Of a DNA stretch of 64,000 bases, positions 40,615-50,604 are shown piece after piece. The DNA lies in contig NZ_CP036186.1 in NCBI RefSeq assembly GCF_015291885.1, forward strand, positions 1,054,001 through 1,118,000. Reading direction: 5' to 3'. The DNA is from Stutzerimonas stutzeri. Lineage in GTDB: Bacteria; Pseudomonadota; Gammaproteobacteria; Pseudomonadales; Pseudomonadaceae. The notes beneath the pieces were generated by a model. It had not been told where the DNA came from. It saw nothing but the letters and a program-made list of their open reading frames with translations, and made no database searches. Every line of letters begins with the position of its first letter. The stretch's first letter is position 1. Position numbers and translations under genes: made by a program.

Positions 40615-42309
40615 TTACACGCCAACCAGTGGGTCGGTAACGCCTAGCACGTAGATGGCGATCAGGCTGATCACCCCCGTGAACAGCACGTAGTACAGCG
40701 TAGGCCATATGGTCTTGCGCAGCGTGGAGCCTTCACGACCGAGCAGGCCGACGGTGGCGGAAGCAGCAACCACGTTGTGGATCGCAACCATGTTGCCTGC
40801 CGCAGCGCCAACAGCCTGGGTGGCAACTACCATCGCGCCGGAAATTCCGAGCGACTGCGCAACGCCAAACTGGAACTGGCTGAACATCATGTTGCTGACA
40901 GTGTTGGAGCCGGCGAGGAACGCACCCAGCGCACCGACAGCTGGCGCCAGCAGCGGGTAGATGCTTCCGACGCTATCGGCTACATAGCGCGCCATCACGA
41001 TCGGCATGCTGGCCAGCTCGGCGCCGTTGACGCCGGAGTTGATCAGGATGCGTACCATCGGCACGGTGAACAGCAGCACGAAGCCGGCGCTGAGCAGTAC
41101 GCCGCTGGATTCCTTCACGGCAGCCTTGAGCTCGGAAACGCGCATGCCATGCAGGAAGAAGGTGATCAGCACCACCATGACGAGGATGCCGCCCGGCAGG
41201 TACAGCGGCTCGATGCCCGCATTGATGCCGGTCTCGCCAAGGATGTTGGCAAAGGCGATGGATACCGATTTCAGCGCAGCCGTGACCTGCGGGAACACGC
41301 GGCTGATCACCAGGATCGCACCGACCAGCACGTAGGGCAGCCAGGCACGGAAGGCGCTCATCGGGCGGGCGGCCATCTCGTCCAATTTCATTTCGATGGT
41401 GCCCAGCCACTCGGCCGGCCATTCCTTGGCGTCGGCGAAGTCCCAGGTGGTCTTCGGCGTCAGGAACTTGTAGCGAGCAGCGGTGGTGACGATCGCCAGA
41501 CCCACCAGGCCGCCGAGCAGCGACGGGAATTCCGGGCCGAGGAAGATGCCAGTGGCGGCGTAGGGTAGGGTGAACGCCAGGCCGGCGAAGATCGCGAACG
41601 GCAGCACTTCAAAGCCGGCTTTCCAGCTCTTCTCCTTGCCGAAGAAGCGCGTCAGCATCAGCACCATGATCAGCGGCATCACGGTGCCGACGATGGCGTG
41701 GGTGATCGCCACGCTGCTGGTGATCTGCTGCAGGTAGGCGTTCCAGCTAGAACCCTGTGCCGCCAGTTGTGCACCGATGGTGGCGGTATCCAGGCCGCTA
41801 TTGATGCCGACAACGATCGGCGTACCGACCGCACCGAAGGATACCGGCGTGCTTTGTACCAACATGCCAAGCAGGACTGCAGCCATTGCCGGGAAGCCGA
41901 CCGCAACCAGTAGCGGTGCGGCGATAGCGGCCGGGGTGCCGAAGCCGGAGGCGCCCTCGATGAAGCAGCCGAACAGCCAGGCGATGATGATGGCCTGGAT
42001 ACGACGGTCAGGGCTGATGGTGGTGAAGCCAGCGCGGATGGCGGTAATGCCGCCGGAATGCTTGAGGGTGTTCAGCAGCAGGATCGCGCCGAAGATGATC
42101 CACAACAGACCCAGCGTGATCACCAGGCCTTGCAGTGTCGAGGCGATGATGCGGTTGACGCTCATATCCCAGACGAACAGCCCGATGGCTGCGGTGAACA
42201 GGAAGACCAGCGGCATGGCGCGGCTGGCGGGCCAGCGCAGGCCGATCAGCATGATTGCCGCGAGCAGAATGGGTGTGAAGGCGAAAAGTGCGAGCAGTCC
42301 GTTGGACAT
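40615..42309 (-). CDS. lldP: Lactate permease
   Basis: 564 aa, the usual length of LldP/GlcA-type permeases. Multiple membrane helices; the conserved segments [61 protein letters not shown] and [20 protein letters not shown] are those of the lactate permease family. It imports D- and L-lactate with protons. The start at 42309 follows a 270-bp divergent region shared with lldR that contains two LldR-type operators, so it is lactate-inducible. Confidence 0.95.
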   Translation of the reverse strand: MSNGLLALFAFTPILLAAIMLIGLRWPASRAMPLVFLFTAAIGLFVWDMSVNRIIASTLQGLVITLGLLWIIFGAILLLNTLKHSGGITAIRAGFTTISPDRRIQAIIIAWLFGCFIEGASGFGTPAAIAAPLLVAVGFPAMAAVLLGMLVQSTPVSFGAVGTPIVVGINSGLDTATIGAQLAAQGSSWNAYLQQITSSVAITHAIVGTVMPLIMVLMLTRFFGKEKSWKAGFEVLPFAIFAGLAFTLPYAATGIFLGPEFPSLLGGLVGLAIVTTAARYKFLTPKTTWDFADAKEWPAEWLGTIEMKLDEMAARPMSAFRAWLPYVLVGAILVISRVFPQVTAALKSVSIAFANILGETGINAGIEPLYLPGGILVMVVLITFFLHGMRVSELKAAVKESSGVLLSAGFVLLFTVPMVRILINSGVNGAELASMPIVMARYVADSVGSIYPLLAPAVGALGAFLAGSNTVSNMMFSQFQFGVAQSLGISGAMVVATQAVGAAAGNMVAIHNVVAASATVGLLGREGSTLRKTIWPTLYYVLFTGVISLIAIYVLGVTDPLVGV

Positions 42310-42417
42310 GTCAGGCTTCCCCTGCGGTTCGGTTCAGATGGGGCCCTGAGCGGACCGTGGAGTTGTTGTTGTGCGCAGATCTCATGCTGAGTCCTCTTAT
42401 TTTTTTTAGACCGCACT

Positions 42418-42440
42418 GTTAATTGGTAAGACCAATTAAC
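42418..42440. promoter_or_regulatory. LldR operator 1
   Basis: GTTAATTGGT-AAG-ACCAATTAAC is a perfect 10-bp inverted repeat with a 3-bp centre, located 109 bp upstream of lldP. It matches the TTGGTnnnACCAA half-site arrangement expected for a GntR/FadR-group regulator such as LldR. Confidence 0.8.
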
Positions 42441-42554
42441 AGAAGGGAATCGCCAGCGTAAGAGCTGCGTATAGGGGCGTCAATTAGCTAGCTATAGACT
42501 TTGGTCGCAGCCGGTGGCCTTGTGCAGATGCGCGGTCATGGTTAGCATTTTCAG

Positions 42555-42568
42555 ATTGGTCAGACCAT
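42555..42568. promoter_or_regulatory. LldR operator 2, just upstream of lldR
   Basis: ATTGGT-CAG-ACCAT repeats the core of operator 1 (TTGGTnnnACCA). It is 12 bp before the proposed lldR start and beside its ribosome site, so it would allow autorepression. Two operators at either end of the divergent region also fit a repression loop. Confidence 0.7.
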
Positions 42569-42580
42569 TCGAGGGTGATT

Positions 42581-43375
42581 ATGGACGTGGGAATGGTGCG
42601 GCAGCGGCGGCTTGCGGACGATATTGTTGCGCAGCTGGAAACCATGATTCTCGAAGGAACGCTCAAGGCTGGTGAGCGGCTTCCGGCAGAGCGTGCTTTG
42701 GCCGAGCGCTTCGGTGTCTCTCGGCCGTCCCTGCGCGAGGCTATCCAGAAGCTAGCGGCCAAGGGATTGCTGATCAGCCGGCATGGCGGCGGCACCTTTG
42801 TTGCCGAGTCGCTGGGCTCCACGTTCAGCGATCCGTTGTTGCACTTGCTGGAAAACAATAGCGATGCGCAGCGCGACTTACTGGAGTTTCGTCATACGCT
42901 CGAAGGCAGCTGTGCTTATTACGCCGCGCTGCGTGCAACCGAGGTGGACCACAAGCGTCTCACCGAAGCCTTCGTTGCATTGCAGGATTGCTATGCCCGG
43001 GAAGGCAAGGTCACCCGAGCCGAAGAGGGCGCAGCCGATGCCCAGTTCCATCTGGCCATTGCCGAGGCCAGCCACAATGCCGTACTGCTGCACACGATTC
43101 GCGGGCTGTTCGATCTGCTCAAGCGCAACGTGGTGACCAATATCGGCGGCATGTATGCCCTGCGTGACGAGACGCGCGACATGCTGATGAGCCAGCATCG
43201 CGAGCTGTACGAGGCGATCATGGCCCGGCGAGCGGCAGACGCCCGTGAGGTCATTCATCGCCATATCAATTACGTGCAGGAAGTGCTTGCCGAAGGGCAG
43301 CAGGAGGCTCAACGGCTGGCGCGTGCACAGCGTAGGCAGGGTGAGCGGATTGGGGTAGTACAGAGGGTGGAATAA
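42581..43375 (+). CDS. lldR: GntR-family lactate-responsive regulator LldR
   Basis: 264 aa from ATG 42581, with GAGG six bp upstream; a GTG two codons earlier is possible. The N-terminal winged helix reads LADDIVAQLETMILEGTLKA GERLPAERALAERFGVSRPSLREA, followed by an FCD ligand-binding domain with metal/effector-site residues (FRHTLEGSCAYYAA; DAQFHLAIAEASHN; HRELYEAIMAR). It is divergent from lldP and would repress the lldP-lldEFG-dld operon until lactate binds. Confidence 0.92.
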   Translation: MDVGMVRQRRLADDIVAQLETMILEGTLKAGERLPAERALAERFGVSRPSLREAIQKLAAKGLLISRHGGGTFVAESLGSTFSDPLLHLLENNSDAQRDLLEFRHTLEGSCAYYAALRATEVDHKRLTEAFVALQDCYAREGKVTRAEEGAADAQFHLAIAEASHNAVLLHTIRGLFDLLKRNVVTNIGGMYALRDETRDMLMSQHRELYEAIMARRAADAREVIHRHINYVQEVLAEGQQEAQRLARAQRRQGERIGVVQRVE

Positions 43376-43428
43376 GGCGCGGCCTGGCAGTTGGCGCATG
43401 CCAGGGCGGAGCTAGAAGAGTGTCGATC

Positions 43429-43448
43429 GGGGCGGCTGGCGCCGCCCC
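43429..43448. terminator. Terminator between convergent lldR and smpB
   Basis: GGGGCGGC-TGGC-GCCGCCCC, an eight-bp stem placed 53 bp after lldR and 8 bp after the smpB stop on the other strand; probably serves both. Confidence 0.65.
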
Positions 43449-43455
43449 ACGATTC

Positions 43456-43938
43456 TTAGTCGTCTTTGCCCTTGGTGCGCATTGCGCGCTGAATCTCCCG
43501 ATCGGAATCACGTTCCTTCTCGGTGTGGCGCTTGTCGAATTCTTTCTTGCCTTTGCCAAGCGCAATTTCGCACTTGATCATGTGCTTCTTCCAGTACAGC
43601 GCCAGCGCGACGCAGGCGTAACCCTTCTGCTGTACTGCACCGAACAGCTTGCCCAGCTCGCGCTTGTTCAGCAGCAGCTTGCGGGTGCGGGTCGGGTCGG
43701 CAATGACATGGGTGCTGGCGGCGGTCAACGGCGTAATGTGACAGCCCATCAGCCAGGCTTCTCCGTCCTTGAGCAGGACGTAGCTGTCGACCAGTTGCGC
43801 CTTGCCAGCACGCAGGCTTTTCACTTCCCAGCCGGACAGCACGAGGCCAGCCTCGAATTTCTGCTCGATGAAGTAATCGTGTAGCGCTTTCTTGTTCAGC
43901 GCGATGGTCCCGGGGGACTGTTTCTTCTGTTTGGCCAT
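43456..43938 (-). CDS. smpB: SmpB, tmRNA-binding protein
   Basis: 160 aa from ATG 43938 ([20 protein letters not shown]), the standard start; the longer frame to 43995 is not family-like. Conserved segments: [56 protein letters not shown] and the basic C-terminal tail ([18 protein letters not shown]). SmpB carries tmRNA into the ribosome; its partner ssrA lies 10 kb to the left in this window. Confidence 0.97.
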   Translation of the reverse strand: MAKQKKQSPGTIALNKKALHDYFIEQKFEAGLVLSGWEVKSLRAGKAQLVDSYVLLKDGEAWLMGCHITPLTAASTHVIADPTRTRKLLLNKRELGKLFGAVQQKGYACVALALYWKKHMIKCEIALGKGKKEFDKRHTEKERDSDREIQRAMRTKGKDD

Positions 43939-44148
43939 AGGGGCGGCATTATAGGGAGTCTCCTTGCGGCTGGCGACAGCTCGCAGGGGCGGCAAACGCA
44001 GAAACTTGAGGGGCAGCCGCTAATCCCCGACAATGTGCCCGTTTTGCCATCGCGCTAGCTCTTCACCATTACGAGTGATGCGGTTGCAGGCTGGCTGCGC
44101 CGGGCTGTTCACGTGGCGCGCAATGAAACGAAGACGTAGAAGGTCTGC

Positions 44149-44583
44149 ATGACGACGCACATTCAACGTTCTGCTCTGCTGCCATACCCGGCGCAGGCGC
44201 TGTTCGACATGGTCAACGACGTAGCTAGCTATCCTCAGTTCCTGCCTTGGTGCTCGGCCACCGAGGTGCTTTCCAGCAGTGAGACTGAGATGCACGCCAG
44301 CATGACGGTAGCGAAGGCTGGGTTGAGTCAGCGTTTCATGACGCGCAATGCCCTGCAGCTCGGCAAGCGCATCGAGATGACGCTGGAGGAAGGGCCTTTC
44401 AGCCATTTGCACGGCATATGGGAATTCAAAGCGCTGGGCGAGAAGGCCTGCAAGATCAGTCTCGACCTGAAGTTCGATTACGCCGGGCCATTGGTCAAGG
44501 CGACGTTGGGACCTTTGTTCAATCAGGCCGCCAATACTCTGGTGGATGCGTTTTGCGAACGAGCGAAACAGCTTTATGGATAA
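44149..44583 (+). CDS. ratA: RatA/COQ10-like START-domain protein
   Basis: 144 aa SRPBCC/START fold: IQRSALLPYPAQALFDMVND, FLPWCSATEVLSSSETEMHA, KISLDLKFDYAGPLVKATLG, FNQAANTLVDAFCERAKQLY. The family is called RatA in E. coli (reported ribosome association inhibitor) and is related to coenzyme-Q-binding COQ10. It forms the conserved ratA-rnfH pair divergent from smpB; its stop overlaps the next start by 8 bp. Confidence 0.9.
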   Translation: MTTHIQRSALLPYPAQALFDMVNDVASYPQFLPWCSATEVLSSSETEMHASMTVAKAGLSQRFMTRNALQLGKRIEMTLEEGPFSHLHGIWEFKALGEKACKISLDLKFDYAGPLVKATLGPLFNQAANTLVDAFCERAKQLYG

Positions 44584-44890
44584 GCCGTCGATTGCTGTTG
44601 AGGTAGTTTATGCGTTGGCCGACAAGCAGAAGCTGCTGCAAATGACAGTGCCTGCTGGCACCACTGTGCGTGAGGCGGCTTTACGCTCGGGAATGGAGGC
44701 GCATTTCCCCGGCCTCGACCTGGCCGCGGCGCCGCTTGGCATATTTGGAAAAGCTGTGCCTAAGCCCGAAGAGCGTGTGCTGGAAGAGGGCGAGCGCGTG
44801 GAGATCTATCGACCGCTTATTGCCGATCCAAAAGAAGTACGCAAGCAGCGTGCCGCGCGTTCGGCAAAGAATAAGGCCGAAGAGGCCTGA
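44576..44890 (+). CDS. rnfH: RnfH-family ubiquitin-like protein
   Basis: 104 aa from ATG 44576 (MDKPSIAVEVVYALADKQKL), overlapping the ratA stop by 8 bp. The beta-grasp pattern with TVREAALRSGMEAHFPGLDL, LGIFGKAVPKPEERVLEEGE and RVEIYRPLIADPKEVRKQRA is that of RnfH/YfjF. Function is not well known; the conserved ratA-rnfH gene pair is the main clue. Confidence 0.92.
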   Translation: MDKPSIAVEVVYALADKQKLLQMTVPAGTTVREAALRSGMEAHFPGLDLAAAPLGIFGKAVPKPEERVLEEGERVEIYRPLIADPKEVRKQRAARSAKNKAEEA

Positions 44891-44908
44891 GCTACGCATG
44901 TTGAAACA

Positions 44909-44939
44909 TAAAAAAGCCCGGACTAGCCGGGCTTTTTTT
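44909..44939. terminator. Bidirectional intrinsic terminator between rnfH and bamE
   Basis: AAAAAAGCCCGG-ACTA-CCGGGC followed by a seven-T run, with A and T tracts on both sides, so it can stop transcription in both directions between the convergent rnfH and bamE genes. Confidence 0.92.
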
Positions 44940-45453
44940 ACTCAGTATCCAGTGGTTCAGGCGTCGGTACCGGTACCGGCTCGGCTTCATCCACTTCGCG
45001 CTGGATCTGCTCCAGGAGCGAGCCAGGTGCCGGGCGCTCTTCGGGCTGGCGCGGTACTGCGGCTGGCGCGGTACTGGTGCCCTGCGCCTCACGCCCGAGG
45101 ATCTGCTCGTCGCGGCTTACGCCGGGCATAAAGTCGCCAGCCAGGCCTGCCAGCTGATCGTTCGCATTGAATACCAGGCTCACGCGTTCTTGCTGGCGCG
45201 GGCTGCCGCCGGGCTGGATGCTGTACAGGTAGTCCCAGCGGTTGGCGTGGAAAGTATCGGTGATCAGCGGATTGCCCATGATAAACCGCACCTGCTGGCG
45301 GGTCATTCCTGGGCGCAACTGGTCTATCATGTCCTGCGTGACGACATTGCCCTGTTGAATGTCGACCTTGTAAACCCCGGGAAATGAACAACCGGCGAGT
45401 GCGACCAGACCTGCGAAGGAGAGACTGGCCAGCATGAGCTTGGTGTTTTGCAT
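44938..45453 (-). CDS. bamE: BamE (OmlA/SmpA), outer-membrane assembly lipoprotein
   Basis: 171 aa from ATG 45453 ([22 protein letters not shown]): a lipoprotein signal with lipobox LAGC. The BamE domain follows: [58 protein letters not shown]. The Pro/Glu-rich C-terminal extension (about 110-171) is longer than in E. coli and common in pseudomonads. It is part of the BAM complex that inserts outer-membrane proteins. It is divergent from fur. Confidence 0.94.
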   Translation of the reverse strand: MQNTKLMLASLSFAGLVALAGCSFPGVYKVDIQQGNVVTQDMIDQLRPGMTRQQVRFIMGNPLITDTFHANRWDYLYSIQPGGSPRQQERVSLVFNANDQLAGLAGDFMPGVSRDEQILGREAQGTSTAPAAVPRQPEERPAPGSLLEQIQREVDEAEPVPVPTPEPLDTE

Positions 45454-45548
45454 CGGTGGGTGACTTCCACTATCTTGGCTGGGCAAAGAACCCGGATCAT
45501 ACCCGTATTGAAGGAGGCTGCGAAACAGCAGCAGCGAGAAAGCCCACC

Positions 45549-45953
45549 ATGGTTGAAAATAGCGAACTACGTAAAGCTGGTCTCAAAGTAACTCTGCCGC
45601 GGGTCAAGATCCTGCAGATGCTGGATACGACGGACCGCCGCCACATGAGCGCCGAAGACGTTTACAAGGCGTTGATGGAGGCGGGTGAAGATGTCGGTCT
45701 GGCAACGGTCTATCGCGTGCTGACACAATTCGAGGCGGCCGGTCTGGTAGTTCGGCACAACTTCGATGGTGGTCATGCCGTCTTCGAGCTGGCCGATGGC
45801 GGGCACCACGATCACATGGTCTGCGTCGATAGTGGCGATGTCATCGAGTTTTTCGATCCCGAGATCGAGAAACTGCAGAAAGAGATCGTCAAGCGCCACG
45901 GCTACGAGCTGGTGGATCACAATCTGGTGCTCTACGTGCGCAAGAAAGACTGA
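45549..45953 (+). CDS. fur: Fur, ferric uptake regulator
   Basis: 134 aa from ATG 45549 ([20 protein letters not shown]). The winged helix ([27 protein letters not shown]) and metal-binding [15 protein letters not shown] with upstream [12 protein letters not shown] are typical Fur. It represses iron-uptake genes when Fe(II)-loaded. A 96-bp divergent region with bamE is standard for this lineage; the terminator at 45963 follows closely. Confidence 0.96.
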   Translation: MVENSELRKAGLKVTLPRVKILQMLDTTDRRHMSAEDVYKALMEAGEDVGLATVYRVLTQFEAAGLVVRHNFDGGHAVFELADGGHHDHMVCVDSGDVIEFFDPEIEKLQKEIVKRHGYELVDHNLVLYVRKKD

Positions 45954-45962
45954 TCTGAAGTA

Positions 45963-45996
45963 CATGAAAAAGGCGGCCACGGCCGCCTTTTTCATG
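45963..45996. terminator. Bidirectional terminator between fur and recN
   Basis: CATGAAAAAGGCGGCC-AC-GGCCGCCTTTTTCATG, a 16-bp perfect inverted repeat with A and T runs at either side, located 10 bp after fur and 15 bp after the recN stop on the other strand. Confidence 0.92.
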
Positions 45997-46010
45997 TCTT
46001 TTTTAGGCCG

Positions 46011-47684
46011 TCAGGCTTGAGCGGAGGTGACCATCTGCCGAGCGTGCGCCAGCGACTGTTCGGTCAGGTCGACGCCGCCGAGCATGCGCGCAATTTCCTC
46101 GATACGGCCGGCCTGATCGAGTTCGGTGACCGCCGTACGCGTTTCGTCGGCGCCGCGGGCTTTGTGTACGAACAGGTGGTGATGGCCTTGTGCAGCCACC
46201 TGTGGCAGGTGGGTTACGGTCAGTACCTGGCCGCGCTCGCCTAAGCGGCGCAGCAATTGCCCGACCACCTCTGCAGTGGGGCCGCCAATGCCGACATCAA
46301 CTTCATCGAAGACCAGTGTCGGCACGCGGGATGTCTGCGCGGTGATGACCTGAATAGCCAAACTGATGCGCGACAGCTCCCCGCCCGAAGCGACCTTGGC
46401 CAGCGGGCGCAGCGGTTGTCCCGGGTTGGCGCTGACCAGAAACTCCACTTGCTCCAAGCCGTACGGCATCAGTTCTCCTTCTACGGCTGGCTTGAGCTGC
46501 ACGCTGAATCGGCCGCCTGGCATGCCCAAACGTTGAATTTCCACTTCTACTGCGCGCGCCAGCCGATCCGCTGCTGCCTGCCGGTTGCGGCTGAGTTCGC
46601 CGGCTTTCTCTTCGTAGTGTCGTGCGTACGCTGCTAACTCTTCACCAAGTCGCTCGACCGCTTCGTCGTCGGCATTGAGTCCTTCGAGTTCTTCCAGCAG
46701 TTGCTGGTGCAGGCCCGGCAGTGCCGCTGGCTGCACCCGATGCTTGCGGGCCAGCGTGTAGATGGTGTCCAAGCGCTCCTCCAGCGTTTGCTGGCGTTCG
46801 GGATCGGCGTCGAAATGATCGACGAAGCGGTTGAGTTCGCCGATGGCCTCTTCCACCTGAATCTGCGCGCTTGCCAGCAAGTTGACCGCTTCGCTAAGGG
46901 CTTGGGGCTGGTCCTGGAAGGCGGTCAGGCGCTGTAGGCTGCCGGTTAGCGCTGAAAGCACATTGCCGGCATCGCTCTCGCTGCACAACTCCATGACTTG
47001 ACGGCAGGCGCCGAGCAGTTGTTCGGCGTTGGCCAGGTTCTTGTGTTCGTGCTCCAGTTGCTCCAGTTCGTTCTCGCCCAGGGAGAGGTTTTCCAGCTCT
47101 TCCAGTTGGTAGCTGAGCAGCTGGTGGCGTGCGCGTTGTTCGTCGCCGCTATTGCTCAGTCGCTCCAGTGTTTGGCGGGTCTGCCTCCAGCGTTGCGCGG
47201 CTAACTGCACTTGTCGCGCAAGTTCTTGACTGCCGCTGTACTCATCGAGCAGGCGACGATGGGTGTCGGTCTTCAGCAGGGACTGATGCTCGTGCTGGCT
47301 ATGAATATCGATCAGCAGCTCACCGAGTGCTTTGAGGTCGCCCTGGGGGCACGGTGTGCCGTTGATGTAGCCGCGAGAGCGGCCCTCTGCGGTGATTACA
47401 CGGCGCAGGATGCAGGGCCCGTCATTTTCCATATCGCGCTCGGCGAGCCACGCCCGCGCATCGGGAATGTCGTCCAGATCGAAGCTGGCGAGGATGTCGG
47501 CCTTGTCGGCGCCAATGCGCACAACGCTACTGTCGGTACGATCGCCCAGGGTCAGGCCGAGGGCGTCAAGCATGATGGACTTGCCGGCGCCTGTTTCCCC
47601 GCTGATAACGCTCATGCCGCGTTTGAGTTCGAGGTCAAGGTGCTCGACGATGGCGTAGTTGTGTACCGACAGATGAACCAGCAT
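46011..47684 (-). CDS. recN: RecN, SMC-like DNA repair ATPase
   Basis: 557 aa, family length. Walker A GETGAGKSIMLDALGLTLGD near residue 30, a central coiled-coil region, the signature VASGGELSRISLAIQVI and Walker B PTLVFDEVDVGIGG, followed by LTVTHLPQVAAQGHHHL. RecN acts in double-strand-break repair and is SOS-induced; a LexA-type box lies 23 bp upstream of the start. It is divergent from grpE. Confidence 0.96.
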   Translation of the reverse strand: MLVHLSVHNYAIVEHLDLELKRGMSVISGETGAGKSIMLDALGLTLGDRTDSSVVRIGADKADILASFDLDDIPDARAWLAERDMENDGPCILRRVITAEGRSRGYINGTPCPQGDLKALGELLIDIHSQHEHQSLLKTDTHRRLLDEYSGSQELARQVQLAAQRWRQTRQTLERLSNSGDEQRARHQLLSYQLEELENLSLGENELEQLEHEHKNLANAEQLLGACRQVMELCSESDAGNVLSALTGSLQRLTAFQDQPQALSEAVNLLASAQIQVEEAIGELNRFVDHFDADPERQQTLEERLDTIYTLARKHRVQPAALPGLHQQLLEELEGLNADDEAVERLGEELAAYARHYEEKAGELSRNRQAAADRLARAVEVEIQRLGMPGGRFSVQLKPAVEGELMPYGLEQVEFLVSANPGQPLRPLAKVASGGELSRISLAIQVITAQTSRVPTLVFDEVDVGIGGPTAEVVGQLLRRLGERGQVLTVTHLPQVAAQGHHHLFVHKARGADETRTAVTELDQAGRIEEIARMLGGVDLTEQSLAHARQMVTSAQA

Positions 47685-47706
47685 GTGAGGCTCCTGAGTT
47701 GCTTGC

Positions 47707-47722
47707 CTGGGTATTTATACAG
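47707..47722. promoter_or_regulatory. LexA (SOS) box of recN
   Basis: CTGGGTATTTATACAG fits the CTG-N10-CAG form of LexA sites with an A/T-rich centre close to CTGTATATATATACAG. Its position just ahead of recN agrees with the known SOS control of that gene. Confidence 0.8.
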
Positions 47723-47816
47723 TGGTTTCTGTGGCAACTACAAGCGTTGCGGGATGAGCGTGAGCGGTCGCTTGGCCCTACGGTTCGTCATTTCCTGCGT
47801 TGCCCGTCAGCCATAG

Positions 47817-47847
47817 CCCTTGAAGCCAGTTTTCGCGCCCCCATATA
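47817..47847 (+). promoter_or_regulatory. Sigma-32 heat-shock promoter of grpE
   Basis: CCCTTGAA (-35 core CTTGAA at 47819-47824), 14-bp spacer, then CCCCATATA (47839-47847): an almost perfect match to the sigma-32 consensus (CTTGAA / CCCCATnT). It is about 50 bp before the grpE ATG. Confidence 0.9.
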
Positions 47848-47898
47848 GCGGCACAAGCGCGGGTTTGCTGCCCGCTGATCGTATAGAGAGGAGGACCC

Positions 47899-48468
47899 AT
47901 GGCTGACGAGCAGAACCTGGATAACCAGAACCCGGAAACGCCTGAGCACTCGGATGCGGACGTAGCCGAGGATCTGGCGGCCCGCGTGCAGTCGCTGGAA
48001 GAGCAGTTGGCCGCAGCGCAGGACCAGTCCCTGCGTGTGGCGGCGGAGCTGCAGAACATTCGTCGGCGTGCCGAGCAGGATGTGGAAAAGGCGCACAAGT
48101 TCGCGCTGGAGAAGTTTGCTGGCGATCTTCTGGCCGTCGCCGACAGCCTGGAGCGTGGCCTCGAGCTATCGAGTCCGGACGATGAGGCGGTCAAGCCAAT
48201 GCGCGAGGGCGTCCAGCTGACCCTCAAGCTGCTGCAGGACACGCTGGCCCGTCACCAGCTCGAGCAGCTCGATCCGCATGGCGAGCCGTTCAACCCTGAG
48301 CATCACCAGGCCATGGCCATGGAAGAAAGCACCCATGTCGAGCCGGGCAGCGTGCTCAAGGTGTTTCAGAAGGGCTATCTGCTCAACGGTCGCCTGCTGC
48401 GTCCGGCAATGGTCGTTGTCAGCAAGGCACCGGCCGATGCGCCGCCTTCGATTGATGAGAAGGCTTGA
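47899..48468 (+). CDS. grpE: GrpE, nucleotide exchange factor of DnaK
   Basis: 189 aa with the acidic N-terminal region, long coiled coil ([26 protein letters not shown]) and beta-domain segment ([25 protein letters not shown]) of GrpE. It releases ADP from DnaK. The ATG follows GAGGAGG. First gene of the grpE-dnaK-dnaJ group under the heat-shock promoter. Confidence 0.97.
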   Translation: MADEQNLDNQNPETPEHSDADVAEDLAARVQSLEEQLAAAQDQSLRVAAELQNIRRRAEQDVEKAHKFALEKFAGDLLAVADSLERGLELSSPDDEAVKPMREGVQLTLKLLQDTLARHQLEQLDPHGEPFNPEHHQAMAMEESTHVEPGSVLKVFQKGYLLNGRLLRPAMVVVSKAPADAPPSIDEKA

Positions 48469-48568
48469 AATTCGGTTGCCGACCCCCCATCTGGTAGCCA
48501 AGCGTTTTTGTGTTACCCGCAGCCGGTGAAACAGGCGCGGACCAATCGAAATTTGGAGAGCGAATTAA

Positions 48569-50482
48569 ATGGGCAAGATCATTGGTATCGACCTGGGAAC
48601 CACCAACTCCTGCGTCTCGATTTTGGAAAACGGTAAAGCCAAGGTCATTGAAAATGCCGAGGGCGGCCGTACTACACCGTCGATCGTCGCCTATGCGAAC
48701 GATGGCGAAATTCTGGTCGGTCAGTCAGCCAAGCGCCAGGCGGTGACCAATCCACACAACACTCTGTACGCGGTCAAGCGTCTGATCGGTCGTCGCTTCG
48801 ACGAGGAAGTCGTGCAGAAAGACATCCAGATGGTCCCTTACAAGATCGTCAAGGCAGACAACAGCGACGCCTGGGTCGAGGTGAATGGCCAGAAAATGGC
48901 GCCGCCGCAGATCTCTGCTGAAATCCTGAAGAAGATGAAGAAGACCGCCGAGGACTATCTCGGTGAGCCAGTGACCGAAGCGGTGATCACCGTGCCGGCC
49001 TACTTCAACGACAGCCAGCGCCAGGCCACCAAGGATGCCGGCCGCATCGCTGGTCTGGACGTCAAGCGCATCATCAACGAACCGACCGCGGCCGCGCTGG
49101 CCTACGGCATGGACAAGGCCAAGGGCGACCACACCGTGATCGTCTATGACCTGGGTGGCGGTACCTTCGACGTGTCAGTGATCGAGATCGCTGAAGTCGA
49201 TGGTGAGCACCAGTTCGAGGTGCTGGCTACCAACGGCGACACCTTCCTCGGTGGTGAGGACTTCGACATTCGCCTGATCGACTACCTCGTCGACGAGTTC
49301 AAGAAAGAAAGCGGCATGAACCTCAAGGGTGACCCGCTGGCGATGCAGCGCCTGAAGGAAGCGGCTGAGAAGGCGAAGATCGAGCTGTCCTCCAGTCAGC
49401 AGACCGACGTCAACCTGCCGTACATCACTGCCGATGCGTCCGGTCCTAAGCACCTGAACGTGAAAATCTCCCGCGCGAAGCTGGAAGCGCTGGTCGAAGA
49501 CCTGGTGCAGCGCACCATCGAGCCTTGCCGCATCGCGCTGAAGGATGCCGGTGTCGACGTATCGAAGATCGACGACGTGATCCTGGTCGGTGGCCAGACC
49601 CGTATGCCGCTGGTGCAGCAGAAGGTCGCCGAGTTCTTCGGCAAGGAAGCGCGCAAGGACGTCAACCCGGACGAAGCCGTAGCCATGGGCGCCGCCATTC
49701 AGGGCGCTGTTCTGGCAGGTGACGTCAAGGACGTGCTGCTGCTCGACGTTTCCCCGCTGACCCTGGGTATCGAGACTCTCGGCGGCGTGATGACTCCGCT
49801 GATCGAGAAGAACACCACCATTCCGACCAAGAAGTCTCAGGTGTTCTCCACTGCTGACGACAACCAGAGCGCCGTGACCATTCACGTGCTGCAGGGCGAG
49901 CGCAAGCAGGCTACGCAGAACAAGTCGCTGGGTCGCTTCGACCTGGCCGAGATTCCACCGGCGCCGCGTGGCATGCCGCAGATCGAGGTCACTTTCGACA
50001 TCGACGCAAACGGCATTCTGCATGTGTCCGCCAAAGACAAGGCTACCGGTAAGCAGCAGTCCATCGTGATCAAGGCCAACTCGGGTCTGTCCGAGGAGGA
50101 AATTGAGCAGATGGTGCGCGACGCCGAGGCCAATGCCGAGGAAGACCGCAAGTTCGAGGAGCTCGCGACTGCGCGCAATCAGGGTGACCAGCTGGTGCAC
50201 GCCACTCGCAAGATGCTCACCGAAGCCGGCGACAAGGCCAGCGACGATGACAAGGCGGCCATCGAGAAGGCGCTTGGCGAGCTGGAAGTGGCCATCAAGG
50301 GCGACGACAAGGCCGAAATCGAAGCGAAGATCGCGGCGGTTTCCCAGGCTTCAACCCCGGTCGCGCAGAAGATGTACGCCGAGCAGGCCCAGGCTGGTGA
50401 AGGTCAGTCGCCAGATGAGCAGGGCAAGCCGGGCGACGACGTGGTCGACGCCGAGTTCGAAGAGGTCAAGGACAACAAGTAA
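48569..50482 (+). CDS. dnaK: DnaK, Hsp70 chaperone
   Basis: 637 aa. Signature motifs: [33 protein letters not shown] and [20 protein letters not shown] in the ATPase domain; [20 protein letters not shown] at the start of the substrate-binding domain; C-terminal acidic tail ending EEVKDNK. It lies 100 bp after grpE and 122 bp before dnaJ. Folding and disaggregation of cytosolic proteins. Confidence 0.99.
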   Translation: MGKIIGIDLGTTNSCVSILENGKAKVIENAEGGRTTPSIVAYANDGEILVGQSAKRQAVTNPHNTLYAVKRLIGRRFDEEVVQKDIQMVPYKIVKADNSDAWVEVNGQKMAPPQISAEILKKMKKTAEDYLGEPVTEAVITVPAYFNDSQRQATKDAGRIAGLDVKRIINEPTAAALAYGMDKAKGDHTVIVYDLGGGTFDVSVIEIAEVDGEHQFEVLATNGDTFLGGEDFDIRLIDYLVDEFKKESGMNLKGDPLAMQRLKEAAEKAKIELSSSQQTDVNLPYITADASGPKHLNVKISRAKLEALVEDLVQRTIEPCRIALKDAGVDVSKIDDVILVGGQTRMPLVQQKVAEFFGKEARKDVNPDEAVAMGAAIQGAVLAGDVKDVLLLDVSPLTLGIETLGGVMTPLIEKNTTIPTKKSQVFSTADDNQSAVTIHVLQGERKQATQNKSLGRFDLAEIPPAPRGMPQIEVTFDIDANGILHVSAKDKATGKQQSIVIKANSGLSEEEIEQMVRDAEANAEEDRKFEELATARNQGDQLVHATRKMLTEAGDKASDDDKAAIEKALGELEVAIKGDDKAEIEAKIAAVSQASTPVAQKMYAEQAQAGEGQSPDEQGKPGDDVVDAEFEEVKDNK

Positions 50483-50604
50483 GCCCTGGCTTGCTTCCGC
50501 TCCAGCCCGCGCCGACATCGTTCGGGCGGGCCCGACCGCTGCGCGGGGGCTTGCTCCCGCGTCGGCGTGTCTGGAAGGCATGAATTTGAGGGTTCAGGAT
50601 AGTT

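Noticed and set aside
49175..50200. 341-codon minus-strand frame inside dnaK
   Set aside because: Mirror frame of dnaK codons; no start site or domain.
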